From DASUGC01 sp035606665 (GTDB lineage: Bacteria; Acidobacteriota; Vicinamibacteria; Vicinamibacterales; SCN-69-37): a stretch of 11,728 nt of DNA. Positions 1 to 5,888 of this stretch are shown piece after piece (position 1 is the first letter of the stretch; each line of letters opens with the position of its first letter). The notes beneath the pieces are model-generated. The model was not told the DNA's origin, did no database searches, and worked only from the letters and a program-made list of their open reading frames with translations. The DNA lies in contig DATNEY010000025.1 of the NCBI GenBank assembly GCA_035606665.1, forward strand, positions 1 through 11,728, in the 5' to 3' direction. The position numbers were made by a program, and so were the translations under genes.

Positions 1-1230
1 AAGGACGGCACGATGCGCGACGAGCCAATCACGGTCCGGCGGACGGTTCACGGTCCAGTGGTGGCGGAACGTAACGGGATGACGGTCGCGATGCGCGTGG
101 TGGCCATCGATCGGCCGCGTCTCTTCGAGCAATTCTGGAAGATGGGGTTGGCCCGCAACTTCTCGGAGTGGGAGGCGGCGATGCGGATGCAGCAGCTGCC
201 GCTGTTCAACACGGCATACGCCGATCGCGACGGCCACATCGCCTACGTCTACAACGCGACGCTGCCGGTGCATCCGACCGGCGACTATCGCTTCTGGCAG
301 GGCGTCGTGCCGGGCGATCGGTCCGATCTCATCGCCACCGCCATCGTGCCCTATGACGCGATTCCGAAGGTGATCGATCCGCCGACGGGATGGGTGCAGA
401 ACTCCAACGACATGCCGTGGACGTCGGTGTATCCCATGCTGCTCGACTCGACGAAGTTCGCCGCCGGCTTCGCCGCGCCGCAGGGCATCACCCAGCGCGC
501 GCAGCGCGGCACCCGCATCCTCAGCACCGCGCCGGCGAAGATGACCTTCGACGACATCAAGCGGTGGAAGCTCTCCACCAGGGTCGAAACGGCCGATCAG
601 TTCGTCGACGAGATCGTCTCCACTGCGAAGGCCCTGGGCACCGAACGCGCGAGGCGCGCGGCCGACGTCCTGGCGAAATGGGATCGCGAGGCGGAGGTGA
701 CGAGCGACGGCACCCTGCTCTTCTTCAAGTTCATGTCGGCGGCCGGGCAGAACTTCGCCGCCATCGGCGGCTTCAAGGTGCCGACCGACGATCGCCGTCC
801 GCTCGAGACGCCGCGCGGGTTCAAGGACCCGGCACGCGCGATGGCGATCCTCGACAAGGTCGCCGGCGAGGTCGAGCAGGAGTACGGCTCGCTCCGCGTC
901 AAGTGGGGCGATGTGCTGCGCTTCCGCCGCGGCAACGCCGACCTCCCGGGCAACGGCGCGCCGTCACAGCTCGGCGCGATCCGGACCATCGGCACGTCGC
1001 CGTTCAAGAACGGCAAGGTCGAAGCGGTGTCGGGCGACACGTTCTACGCGGTGATCGAGTTCTCGACGCCGCAGCGTGCCGAAGTGCTGCTCAACTACGG
1101 CAACTGGTCGAAGAAAGGCTCGAAGCACGTCGAGGATCAGCTGCCGCTGGCGTCGCGGAAAGAGATGCGGCCGATGTGGCGGCTGAAGAAGGATATCGAG
1201 GCGAATCTGGAGAGCCGGAAGACCTTCTGA
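1..1230 (+). CDS. Penicillin acylase family protein (AHL/penicillin acylase-like), 5' end missing
   Basis: This is the C-terminal 409 residues of an N-terminal nucleophile amidohydrolase. The reading frame is open from base 1, so the true start, signal peptide, alpha chain and the nucleophile that begins the beta chain lie outside the window. Complete family members are usually about 700-800 residues. Counting from the Met at base 13, I see the family's TVHGPVV motif (residues 11-17), a QLPLFNTAYADRDGHIAY segment (61-78), and QNSND (129-133), which lies where the active-site Asn of the beta chain is expected. A GDTFYAVIEF strand and an HVEDQ motif near the C-terminus also match. These enzymes are periplasmic, self-processing heterodimers that cleave amides such as beta-lactam side chains or acyl-homoserine lactones. 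The substrate cannot be told from this part. No terminator is evident before the MOSC gene 48 bases downstream, so the two could be cotranscribed. Confidence 0.88.
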   Translation, partial: KDGTMRDEPITVRRTVHGPVVAERNGMTVAMRVVAIDRPRLFEQFWKMGLARNFSEWEAAMRMQQLPLFNTAYADRDGHIAYVYNATLPVHPTGDYRFWQGVVPGDRSDLIATAIVPYDAIPKVIDPPTGWVQNSNDMPWTSVYPMLLDSTKFAAGFAAPQGITQRAQRGTRILSTAPAKMTFDDIKRWKLSTRVETADQFVDEIVSTAKALGTERARRAADVLAKWDREAEVTSDGTLLFFKFMSAAGQNFAAIGGFKVPTDDRRPLETPRGFKDPARAMAILDKVAGEVEQEYGSLRVKWGDVLRFRRGNADLPGNGAPSQLGAIRTIGTSPFKNGKVEAVSGDTFYAVIEFSTPQRAEVLLNYGNWSKKGSKHVEDQLPLASRKEMRPMWRLKKDIEANLESRKTF

Positions 1231-1278
1231 TACGGCGGATTTCAGGAAGTCGGAAGTGTTTCATCTGATGATGTCCGG

Positions 1279-1818
1279 GTGATGTGGCAGGGCGAGCTGC
1301 TCCACATTCACGTGGCATCGGCCGCGTCGGCCGCCATGGCGGAGCTCCCCGAGGCGAGACTGGTCGGTGGCGTCGGCATCGAGGGTGATCGCTATGCGAC
1401 CGGGCTGGGGACCTACTCGAAGAAACCCCACATCGATCGTCAGGTGACGCTGATCGAAGTCGAGGTGCTGGAAGCACTCGCTCGCGACCGCGGGATTCCA
1501 CTGGCGCCACACGAGCACCGGCGCAACCTGACGACGCGGGGCGTGCCGCTCGGGCATCTGGTGGGGCACTATTTTCGCGTTGGCGACTGTGTGCTCTACG
1601 GTGGGCGGCTGAACGTCCCGTGCCTCTACCTGGAGACGCTGCTTGGCAAGAAGGTCTTCAAACCGCTGATCAACCGCTCGGGCTTGAATTGCCGGATCGT
1701 TCTCGGAGGGACGATTCGCAGCCGTCAGCGCATCGAGTGGTGCGATCCGGCTTCTCTCGACGCCGCAACCCGCCTGGCGAATGAAGCGGTGCCGCTCGAA
1801 CCTCCGCCAGACGTCTGA
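1279..1818 (+). CDS. MOSC-domain protein
   Basis: This is a 179-residue single-domain MOSC protein, the module at the C-terminus of molybdenum cofactor sulfurases that also occurs alone in many bacteria. Supporting motifs are GGVGIEGDRYATG (29-41), a HEHRRNLTTRGVPL block (78-91), and a GGRLNVPCLYLE block carrying the single Cys expected near the cofactor-binding site. A GLNCRIVLGGTI block closes the domain. Standalone MOSC proteins are thought to handle sulfur or Moco-type ligands, but the substrate is unknown for most and nothing here narrows it. The start is either GTG at 1279 or the adjacent ATG at 1282; neither has a convincing ribosome binding site. No signal peptide is visible, so it is probably cytoplasmic. 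It is convergent with the TPR gene, only 20 bases away, and no hairpin is seen between them. Confidence 0.85.
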   Translation: MMWQGELLHIHVASAASAAMAELPEARLVGGVGIEGDRYATGLGTYSKKPHIDRQVTLIEVEVLEALARDRGIPLAPHEHRRNLTTRGVPLGHLVGHYFRVGDCVLYGGRLNVPCLYLETLLGKKVFKPLINRSGLNCRIVLGGTIRSRQRIEWCDPASLDAATRLANEAVPLEPPPDV

Positions 1819-1838
1819 AGAGTCCGAGCGCTACGACC

Positions 1839-2696
1839 TCACCGAAGCCGCCGGAGCTCCACCTCCGAGACGATGAATCCGAACCCCGGCCAACCGCCCG
1901 ACGCGACCGATCGCTCGAACCACTTGCGCGCCTGCGCCGCATCGCCTTGCACGAGGTACCAGTTGCCGAGGCCGTAGGCAAGCGTGGCCACCTGCACGTC
2001 GTCTGTATCCGCGTCGGTGAGTACGGCTTCCGGACCGATCTCGCCTCGATAGAGCTGCAGCCGCCGCGTGTACGCGTTGGTGACTGGCTTCGAATCCGGC
2101 CGCCGATCGAGCATCGCCTTCGCCTCCGCGCCGCGCCCGGCCCGGCTGAGCGACATCCACAACCAGTCCGTCGAACCCGCGAGCTCGCCGGCGTCCGGTG
2201 CGATCGGCTGCGCCCTGGCGAACGAGGCGGCTGCCTCGGCAAATTCTCCTCGCAGGAACTGGACGACGCCGAGGTGGTACCAGATGCCGTAGATCGTGCT
2301 GTCGATCGCTCCGCCGCGCGTGAGGTCGGCGAAGGCGCGATCGAATTCACGCACGGAAAGATATCGATGCCCGCGCCATCGGAGAAGCAGCGCGTTGTCC
2401 GGCTCGATCTCGAGCCCGCGCGTGAACGTCGCGATGGCCTCGCGAAACTGGCGCGCACCGGACTGGGCCACGCCGAGCTCGATGATGCGCGTGATGTTCC
2501 TCGGGTCGGCTTCGAGAGCGGCTCGCGCGTTCTTGACGGCGTCCGTATCGGGAAGCGAGCGATATTCCACGCCCTCGGGTGACCGGTATTGCACCGATTG
2601 CACGCCTGCCTGGCCCGCCTCGAGCGCGGGCCCCAGGGTCATGACTGCGGCGAGGATCGACGTCAATGCGGCGCAGTGAACGCTTCGAACCGGCAT
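1839..2696 (-). CDS. Secreted tetratricopeptide-repeat protein
   Basis: The product is 285 residues, with an N-terminal hydrophobic segment (about residues 8-27) that looks like a signal peptide, probably cleaved near the Ala-rich stretch before residue 31. From about residue 53 it is helical TPR repeats: roughly 70-103 (with FREAIATFTRGLEIEPDN), 104-136, 138-170 (HLGVVQFLRGEFAEAAASF), a degenerate unit at 172-205, and a last unit at 240-262 (GNWYLVQGDAAQARKWF). TPR arrays are protein-binding scaffolds; no catalytic domain is present, so the partner and pathway are unknown. The frame stays open 60 codons further upstream, but I chose the ATG at 2696 because the signal peptide starts there and a TAGAAT box lies just ahead of it. 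It is transcribed divergently from the serine protease. Confidence 0.8.
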   Translation of the reverse strand: MPVRSVHCAALTSILAAVMTLGPALEAGQAGVQSVQYRSPEGVEYRSLPDTDAVKNARAALEADPRNITRIIELGVAQSGARQFREAIATFTRGLEIEPDNALLLRWRGHRYLSVREFDRAFADLTRGGAIDSTIYGIWYHLGVVQFLRGEFAEAAASFARAQPIAPDAGELAGSTDWLWMSLSRAGRGAEAKAMLDRRPDSKPVTNAYTRRLQLYRGEIGPEAVLTDADTDDVQVATLAYGLGNWYLVQGDAAQARKWFERSVASGGWPGFGFIVSEVELRRLR

Positions 2697-2704
2697 AGGC
2701 CCGG

Positions 2705-2710
2705 ATTCTA
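2705..2710 (-). promoter_or_regulatory. Putative -10 box (TAGAAT) for the TPR gene
   Basis: On the minus strand TAGAAT ends 8 bases before the ATG at 2696, so a transcript starting at the usual distance would have almost no leader. No Shine-Dalgarno sequence is present, which fits a leaderless or near-leaderless mRNA. No clear -35 hexamer is seen. Confidence 0.35.
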
Positions 2711-2830
2711 CCGGAGGAACGACCGACTTGGAGGTCGTGCGGCAACCGGCGATCGTCGTTGGTTGTTTTGCGGACCATCCGCGCTCCGCACCAGCGTTAG
2801 CGTCGACAACGAGCACGCGCTTCCGCGTGA

Positions 2831-2836
2831 TAGACT
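2831..2836 (+). promoter_or_regulatory. Putative -10 box (TAGACT) for the serine protease gene
   Basis: TAGACT follows GTGA about 75 bases before the protease ATG. A TTGACA-like TCGACA lies at 2803-2808, but the 22-base spacing is too long for a standard promoter, so only the -10 element is proposed. The resemblance to the TAGAAT box of the divergent TPR gene is the main support. Confidence 0.22.
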
Positions 2837-2911
2837 CCGCCGACAACGCGCCGAGAGCACGTCGACGTCTACTCAATCAGCGCCGGCTTGTCCGACGCAC
2901 GGGGGGAACCA

Positions 2912-3736
2912 ATGTTTCGAACACTTGCACGGTCGACATTTCCGGCGAAGAAACCTTTTGCAGCGTTGGCGTCGATCTGCGCAATCGCGCTCGCGATGTT
3001 CGTTCCGATCAGCGCCGTCACCCATGGCGAGATCGACGGCAGCCGACATCCTGCGGTGCTCCTGCTCGTGATGGACGTGGACGGCGCACCGGCATTCCGC
3101 TGCAGCGGGACGCTTATTTCGCCGACCGTGTTCCTGACCGCTGGTCACTGCGCCGGAGAACCAGGCGAATTCAGCGGCATGAGGGTGTTCACCGAGTCGG
3201 ACGTTCAGAACGGCAACAACAACTACCCGTTGGCCGGTCGGAACAGCATCGAGGCGCTTACCTGGAGCGCCCATCCCCTCTTCACGGAAGCACAGTTCTT
3301 CCTCCATGATGTCGGTGTCGTCGTCCTGCAGAAGCCGGTGAAGCTCAAGGCCGGCAGCTACGGCGTTCTCCCGACCGAAGGGGAGCTCGACTCGTTGCAA
3401 CCCCGGTCCAGCACGGTGTTCACATCGGTCGGTTACGGTGTTCAGCGGATCAATCCGGTCTTCTTGACGGCTGAAAAGGTACGCATGTTTGCGCAGCCGC
3501 ATCTCATCCAGATCGACACGGGCTTTACCGGCGATTTCTCACTGCTCCTGTCGAACAATGCCTCCACCGGCGGTACCTGCTTCGGCGATTCGGGCGGGCC
3601 GAATTATCTCGGCACGAGCAACGTCGTCGCAGGCGTCACGTCCTTCGGCCTCAATGGCAGCTGCGGTGGAACCGGCGGTGTGTTCCGCCTCGACAAAGGC
3701 GACGTGCTGGACTTTGTGAAGTCGTTCCTTCGTTGA
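2912..3736 (+). CDS. Secreted S1-family (chymotrypsin-like) serine protease
   Basis: The product is a 274-residue extracytoplasmic endopeptidase. A hydrophobic segment at about 16-36 is a signal peptide or anchor. The catalytic triad is complete: His79 in FLTAGHC, Asp133 in HDVGVVVL, and Ser227 in GDSGGP. Cys64/Cys80 and Cys223/Cys251 match the chymotrypsin 42-58 and 191-220 disulfides; no other Cys lies in the mature domain. The residue six before Ser227, which sits at the base of the S1 pocket (position 189), is Gly221. It is neither Asp, as in trypsin, nor Ser, as in chymotrypsin, so a preference for small or hydrophobic P1 residues is plausible (inference). There is almost no propeptide between the membrane segment and the IDGSRHPAV mature-like start. 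I chose the ATG at 2912, which has a GGGGGGAA ribosome binding site at 2901-2908, over an upstream TTG at 2888. Target protein unknown. Confidence 0.9.
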   Translation: MFRTLARSTFPAKKPFAALASICAIALAMFVPISAVTHGEIDGSRHPAVLLLVMDVDGAPAFRCSGTLISPTVFLTAGHCAGEPGEFSGMRVFTESDVQNGNNNYPLAGRNSIEALTWSAHPLFTEAQFFLHDVGVVVLQKPVKLKAGSYGVLPTEGELDSLQPRSSTVFTSVGYGVQRINPVFLTAEKVRMFAQPHLIQIDTGFTGDFSLLLSNNASTGGTCFGDSGGPNYLGTSNVVAGVTSFGLNGSCGGTGGVFRLDKGDVLDFVKSFLR

Positions 3737-3746
3737 TTCGCGTTAC

Positions 3747-3790
3747 CGGCGCAACGGGCGATGGCTCGCTAACCGTCGCCCGTTGCGCTG
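3747..3790 (+). terminator. Long hairpin after the serine protease gene
   Basis: Perfect 13-base arms GCGCAACGGGCGA (3749-3761) and TCGCCCGTTGCGC (3776-3788) extend inward through a G-T pair and two G-C pairs to an 8-base loop, and outward by one wobble and one C-G pair. The hairpin begins 10 bases after the protease stop codon. It lacks a real T tract, so it may end transcription inefficiently or act as a 3' mRNA stabiliser. Confidence 0.6.
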
Positions 3791-3832
3791 TTGAGGATAG
3801 AACAGCATCGGCGTCACCAATGACCGGTCAGC

Positions 3833-4005
3833 ATGAGCCTGGACGAGCGGCTCCGGTTTGTCGCCCTTCTGCTCGAGGGCGAGAAGATGGCGCCCCTCTG
3901 CGCCGAGTTCGGGATCTCGCGGAAGACGGGCTACAAGATGTTCGATCGGTACAAGGACTGCGGTGTGTAGGCTTCACGGCCCGGAGCCGGCGGCCCTACC
4001 GGCAG
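3833..4005 (+). pseudogene. IS481-family transposase, 5' remnant with frameshift
   Basis: From the ATG at 3833 the frame encodes DERLRFVALLLEGEKMAPL, then FGISRKTGYKMFDRYKD and CGV, followed by a TAG at 3968. This is the N-terminal helix-turn-helix region of IS481-type transposases as I know it. The expected continuation (GFTARSRRPYRQ) is found from 3970 to 4005 in another frame, so a small deletion has broken the gene at CGV. After that the resemblance stops abruptly. Only about 57 of the usual 300-400 residues remain and the whole DDE catalytic domain is absent, so it cannot be active. I could not identify terminal inverted repeats or a target duplication. Confidence 0.8.
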
Positions 4006-4295
4006 TACTTGCAACGGTGGAGCACGGCTGCTTGACCCTGATCGTTCTGCCAATCCGTCGGAAACTACCGTCCTGGGGCCCCGTCTTTCCCATCTGCCGC
4101 GTGAAAGAGCGCGCAACTCGTCAATAGAAACGTCTCTTCCACGGCCCCGACATTTGGGAACACCTCCAACAGGTTGGACCAACTGCGCCGGCGGATCGGC
4201 ACAGCCCCGGTGGCTTTCGCAAAAAACGTCAATGAATCCGGCCGTTCAGCCCTGTCCACGAACGGCACGAAAGCGGCTCCTCTGGCCGACCAGCG
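4006..4295. other. Intergenic stretch without a recognisable gene
   Basis: About 290 bases lie between the transposase scrap and the sortase start. Frames on both strands are short or show no family motif, and base composition looks less GC-rich than the genes around it. The minus strand stays open from the sortase region down to 4065 and encodes no domain I recognise. The stretch may be eroded mobile DNA joined to the transposase remnant, or the upstream region of the sortase gene. I see no convincing promoter. Confidence 0.5.
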
Positions 4296-4934
4296 GTGGC
4301 AATAGTACGTCGCCAGTTTCTGACGCTCGCCGAGAGAGTGAGCTGGGCGATCGGCCTTGTCGGCTTGGCAGTTTGGGTCGCGTTCCATATCGGGATCGCC
4401 ACCCGGACGCGCCACGATCTGGATCGCTTTGCCGCGCTCCAGGTCGAGGCGGCACCTCGTGCCACGCCGGACCAGTCGCTGTGGTCGCCAGTTCGGATCA
4501 ACGCCTGGCTCAAGGTGTCGAACGAGCCGGCTCCCCCGCCGCTCGCGGTGCTCCGGATCCCGAAGATTCGACTCGAGGTGCCCGTCCTCCCCGACACCGA
4601 CGACCGCACCCTCGATCGTGCCGTCGGTCACATCCAGGACACGGCACCACCGGGCACCGACGGGAACTCGGGCATCGCCGGGCACAGGGATGGCTTCTTC
4701 CGGGGACTGAAAGACATTGGCCCGGGCGACGCGATCGAACTCGACACGCTCGATGGAAAGGAGTCCTATCGCGTCGAGCGGACGTGGGTGGTCGACCCGG
4801 AGGACGTCTCGGTGCTCGACCCGACGTCGACACGGGCGCTGACGCTGGTCACCTGCTACCCCTTCTACTTCGTGGGCTCCGCTCCCCGCCGGTTCATCGT
4901 TCGTGCCCTGCGTGTCGACAAACCGCCGCCCTAG
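4296..4934 (+). CDS. Sortase, class D-like
   Basis: This is a 212-residue membrane-anchored cysteine transpeptidase. It has a short cytoplasmic N-terminus, one membrane helix (about residues 17-36), a linker, and the sortase barrel from about residue 83 (LAVLRIPKIRLEVPVL). The catalytic residues are all visible: His130 in GIAGHRDGFF, Cys187 in LTLVTCYPFYFVG, and Arg199 in SAPRRF. The VTCYPFYFVGSAPRRF arrangement is typical of class D sortases, which in studied cases favour LPXTA-type signals. Sortases cut the signal between Thr and the next residue and join the Thr to an amine. The likely substrate is the next gene, whose C-terminus carries LPKTA. The start is a GTG at 4296 with no clear Shine-Dalgarno sequence; the frame is open back only to 4236 and offers no better start. 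The acceptor molecule in a diderm envelope is unknown. Confidence 0.9.
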   Translation: MAIVRRQFLTLAERVSWAIGLVGLAVWVAFHIGIATRTRHDLDRFAALQVEAAPRATPDQSLWSPVRINAWLKVSNEPAPPPLAVLRIPKIRLEVPVLPDTDDRTLDRAVGHIQDTAPPGTDGNSGIAGHRDGFFRGLKDIGPGDAIELDTLDGKESYRVERTWVVDPEDVSVLDPTSTRALTLVTCYPFYFVGSAPRRFIVRALRVDKPPP

Positions 4935-4935
4935 C

Positions 4936-4955
4936 AGCCGTCCGCTTGAACGGCT
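4936..4955 (+). other. Small hairpin between sortase and substrate genes
   Basis: AGCCGT and ACGGCT form a 6-base-pair stem with an 8-base loop directly after the sortase stop codon. It is too weak, and lacks a T run, to be called a terminator. The two genes are 61 bases apart and could still be cotranscribed. Confidence 0.25.
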
Positions 4956-4986
4956 CGTCATCGATCGCGTATCGAGTTTTTGAATG

Positions 4987-4992
4987 GAGAGT
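4987..4992 (+). promoter_or_regulatory. Ribosome binding site deciding the start of the LPKTA protein
   Basis: GGAGAG lies 3 bases before the ATG at 4996 (counting TGT between it and the A), giving a usable Shine-Dalgarno distance. It overlaps the codon after the alternative ATG at 4984, which has no such site, so 4996 is the better start. Confidence 0.6.
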
Positions 4993-4995
4993 GTT

Positions 4996-5763
4996 ATGGC
5001 ACGTGCAATGAGTCGAGTGGTTCTGGCCGCGGCGGTCCTCTATCTCACCGCCGGCGTGTCGCTGGCGCAGCAGACGACGACCTCGACGGCAACCAAGACG
5101 TTCGAAGTACTCTCGGTGGACGGCAACACGCTGGTCGTGACGCTGCCGGAAGGGACGAGGGAACTGACGGTCGCCGATGACTTTCGCTTCACCGTGAACG
5201 GACAGCAGCTCTCCGTGCGCGAGTTGAAGGCGGGCATGAAGGGCACCGCCACCATCACGACGCGAACGACCGTCACGCCCGTCACCGTCACCGAGGTGAA
5301 GAACGGCACCGTCCTGCAGCGCTCCGGTTCGAGCATCATCGTGCGAACGGACGAAGGGATCAAGATGTTCTCTCAAGGGGACGTGGACAAGCGCGGCGTG
5401 AAGATGGTGAAGAACGGTCAACCGGCGCAGCTGACGGATTTTCGCGAAGGCGATCGGCTGAGCGCGACGATCATCACATCGAAGCCGCCGCGGGTCATGA
5501 CCGAGCAGCAAGTGAACGCGACGCTCGCGGCTGCCAGCGCGCCATCCGGAGGCGCGCCTCCGGCGGCCCCGGCACGCGCGCCGTTGCCATCCGCGAGCCA
5601 GCAGGCACAGGCCCCGCAGGCGACGGCATCATCAGGATCAGCGGCTCCTGCGGCCAGGACACTGCCGAAGACCGCCAGTTCGTGGCCGTTGCTCGCGCTC
5701 GCGAGCATCATGTCGCTCGTGATGGGGCTCGCTCTGACGATCACGCGCCGCTTCGTCCACTAG
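4996..5763 (+). CDS. Exported protein with C-terminal LPKTA sortase signal
   Basis: The product is 255 residues. An N-terminal signal peptide (about 1-24) has a likely cleavage site after SLA, before QQ. Two related beta-rich segments follow, at about 35-88 and 101-161; each runs from a V-x-G-x-x-(L/I)-x-V stretch through an E/D-G turn and an N-G-Q element to an L-(K/R)-x-G-x-x-x-x-(A)-x-I-x-T end. Residues 180-222 are an Ala/Pro/Ser/Gln-rich low-complexity linker of the kind that spans a cell envelope layer. The C-terminus is a full cell-wall-sorting-type signal: LPKTA at 223-227, a hydrophobic helix at about 230-250, and a short RRFVH tail. It sits directly downstream of the class D-like sortase and is almost certainly its substrate (inference from adjacency and motif). 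The function of the beta segments is unknown; they resemble DUF5666-type beta domains only loosely. Confidence 0.85.
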   Translation: MARAMSRVVLAAAVLYLTAGVSLAQQTTTSTATKTFEVLSVDGNTLVVTLPEGTRELTVADDFRFTVNGQQLSVRELKAGMKGTATITTRTTVTPVTVTEVKNGTVLQRSGSSIIVRTDEGIKMFSQGDVDKRGVKMVKNGQPAQLTDFREGDRLSATIITSKPPRVMTEQQVNATLAAASAPSGGAPPAAPARAPLPSASQQAQAPQATASSGSAAPAARTLPKTASSWPLLALASIMSLVMGLALTITRRFVH

Positions 5764-5780
5764 GCTCTTTGTGCTGTTGC

Positions 5781-5820
5781 CGGGGCCGCGTTCGCGCGCC
5801 AACGCGTGAGCGCGGTCCCG
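5781..5820 (+). terminator. 18-base-pair hairpin between convergent genes
   Basis: Bases 5781-5798 pair continuously with 5803-5820 (three of the 18 pairs are G-T), closing a CCAA loop. It starts 18 bases after the LPKTA-protein stop codon. The bases that follow (TTGTC) are only weakly T-rich, so termination efficiency is uncertain. Confidence 0.55.
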
Positions 5821-5844
5821 TTGTCAAGGTCACGGGCGTACACG

Positions 5845-5872
5845 CGAAAGGCCCTGTTTCCAGGGCCTTTCG
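5845..5872 (+). terminator. Rho-independent-type terminator, probably bidirectional
   Basis: CGAAAGGCCCTG and CAGGGCCTTTCG form a perfect 12-base-pair stem with a TTTC loop, followed on the plus strand by the T-rich TTCGGTTGTTT. It lies between the stop codons of the LPKTA-protein gene and the convergent SGNH hydrolase gene and can serve both. Confidence 0.8.
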
Positions 5873-5888
5873 TTCGGTTGTTTCTGAA

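Noticed and set aside
390..1268. Plus-strand 292-codon frame inside the acylase gene
   Set aside because: It is an Arg/Ala/Gly-rich shadow of the acylase frame, which carries the family motifs.
2697..2876. 60-codon N-terminal extension of the TPR protein
   Set aside because: It would bury the signal peptide inside the protein and run through the putative promoter; the extension is Arg-rich without any motif.
4006..4295. Possible antisense tRNA, suggested by a GAPGR string in the minus-strand translation
   Set aside because: The conserved TTCGAAxCC-type T-arm sequence and a cloverleaf are absent.
4065..4961. Minus-strand open frame of 298 codons opposite the sortase
   Set aside because: The plus strand encodes a sortase with all catalytic motifs over most of this span; the minus-strand translation has no recognisable domain and is Arg/Asp-rich in the way antisense frames of GC-rich genes are.
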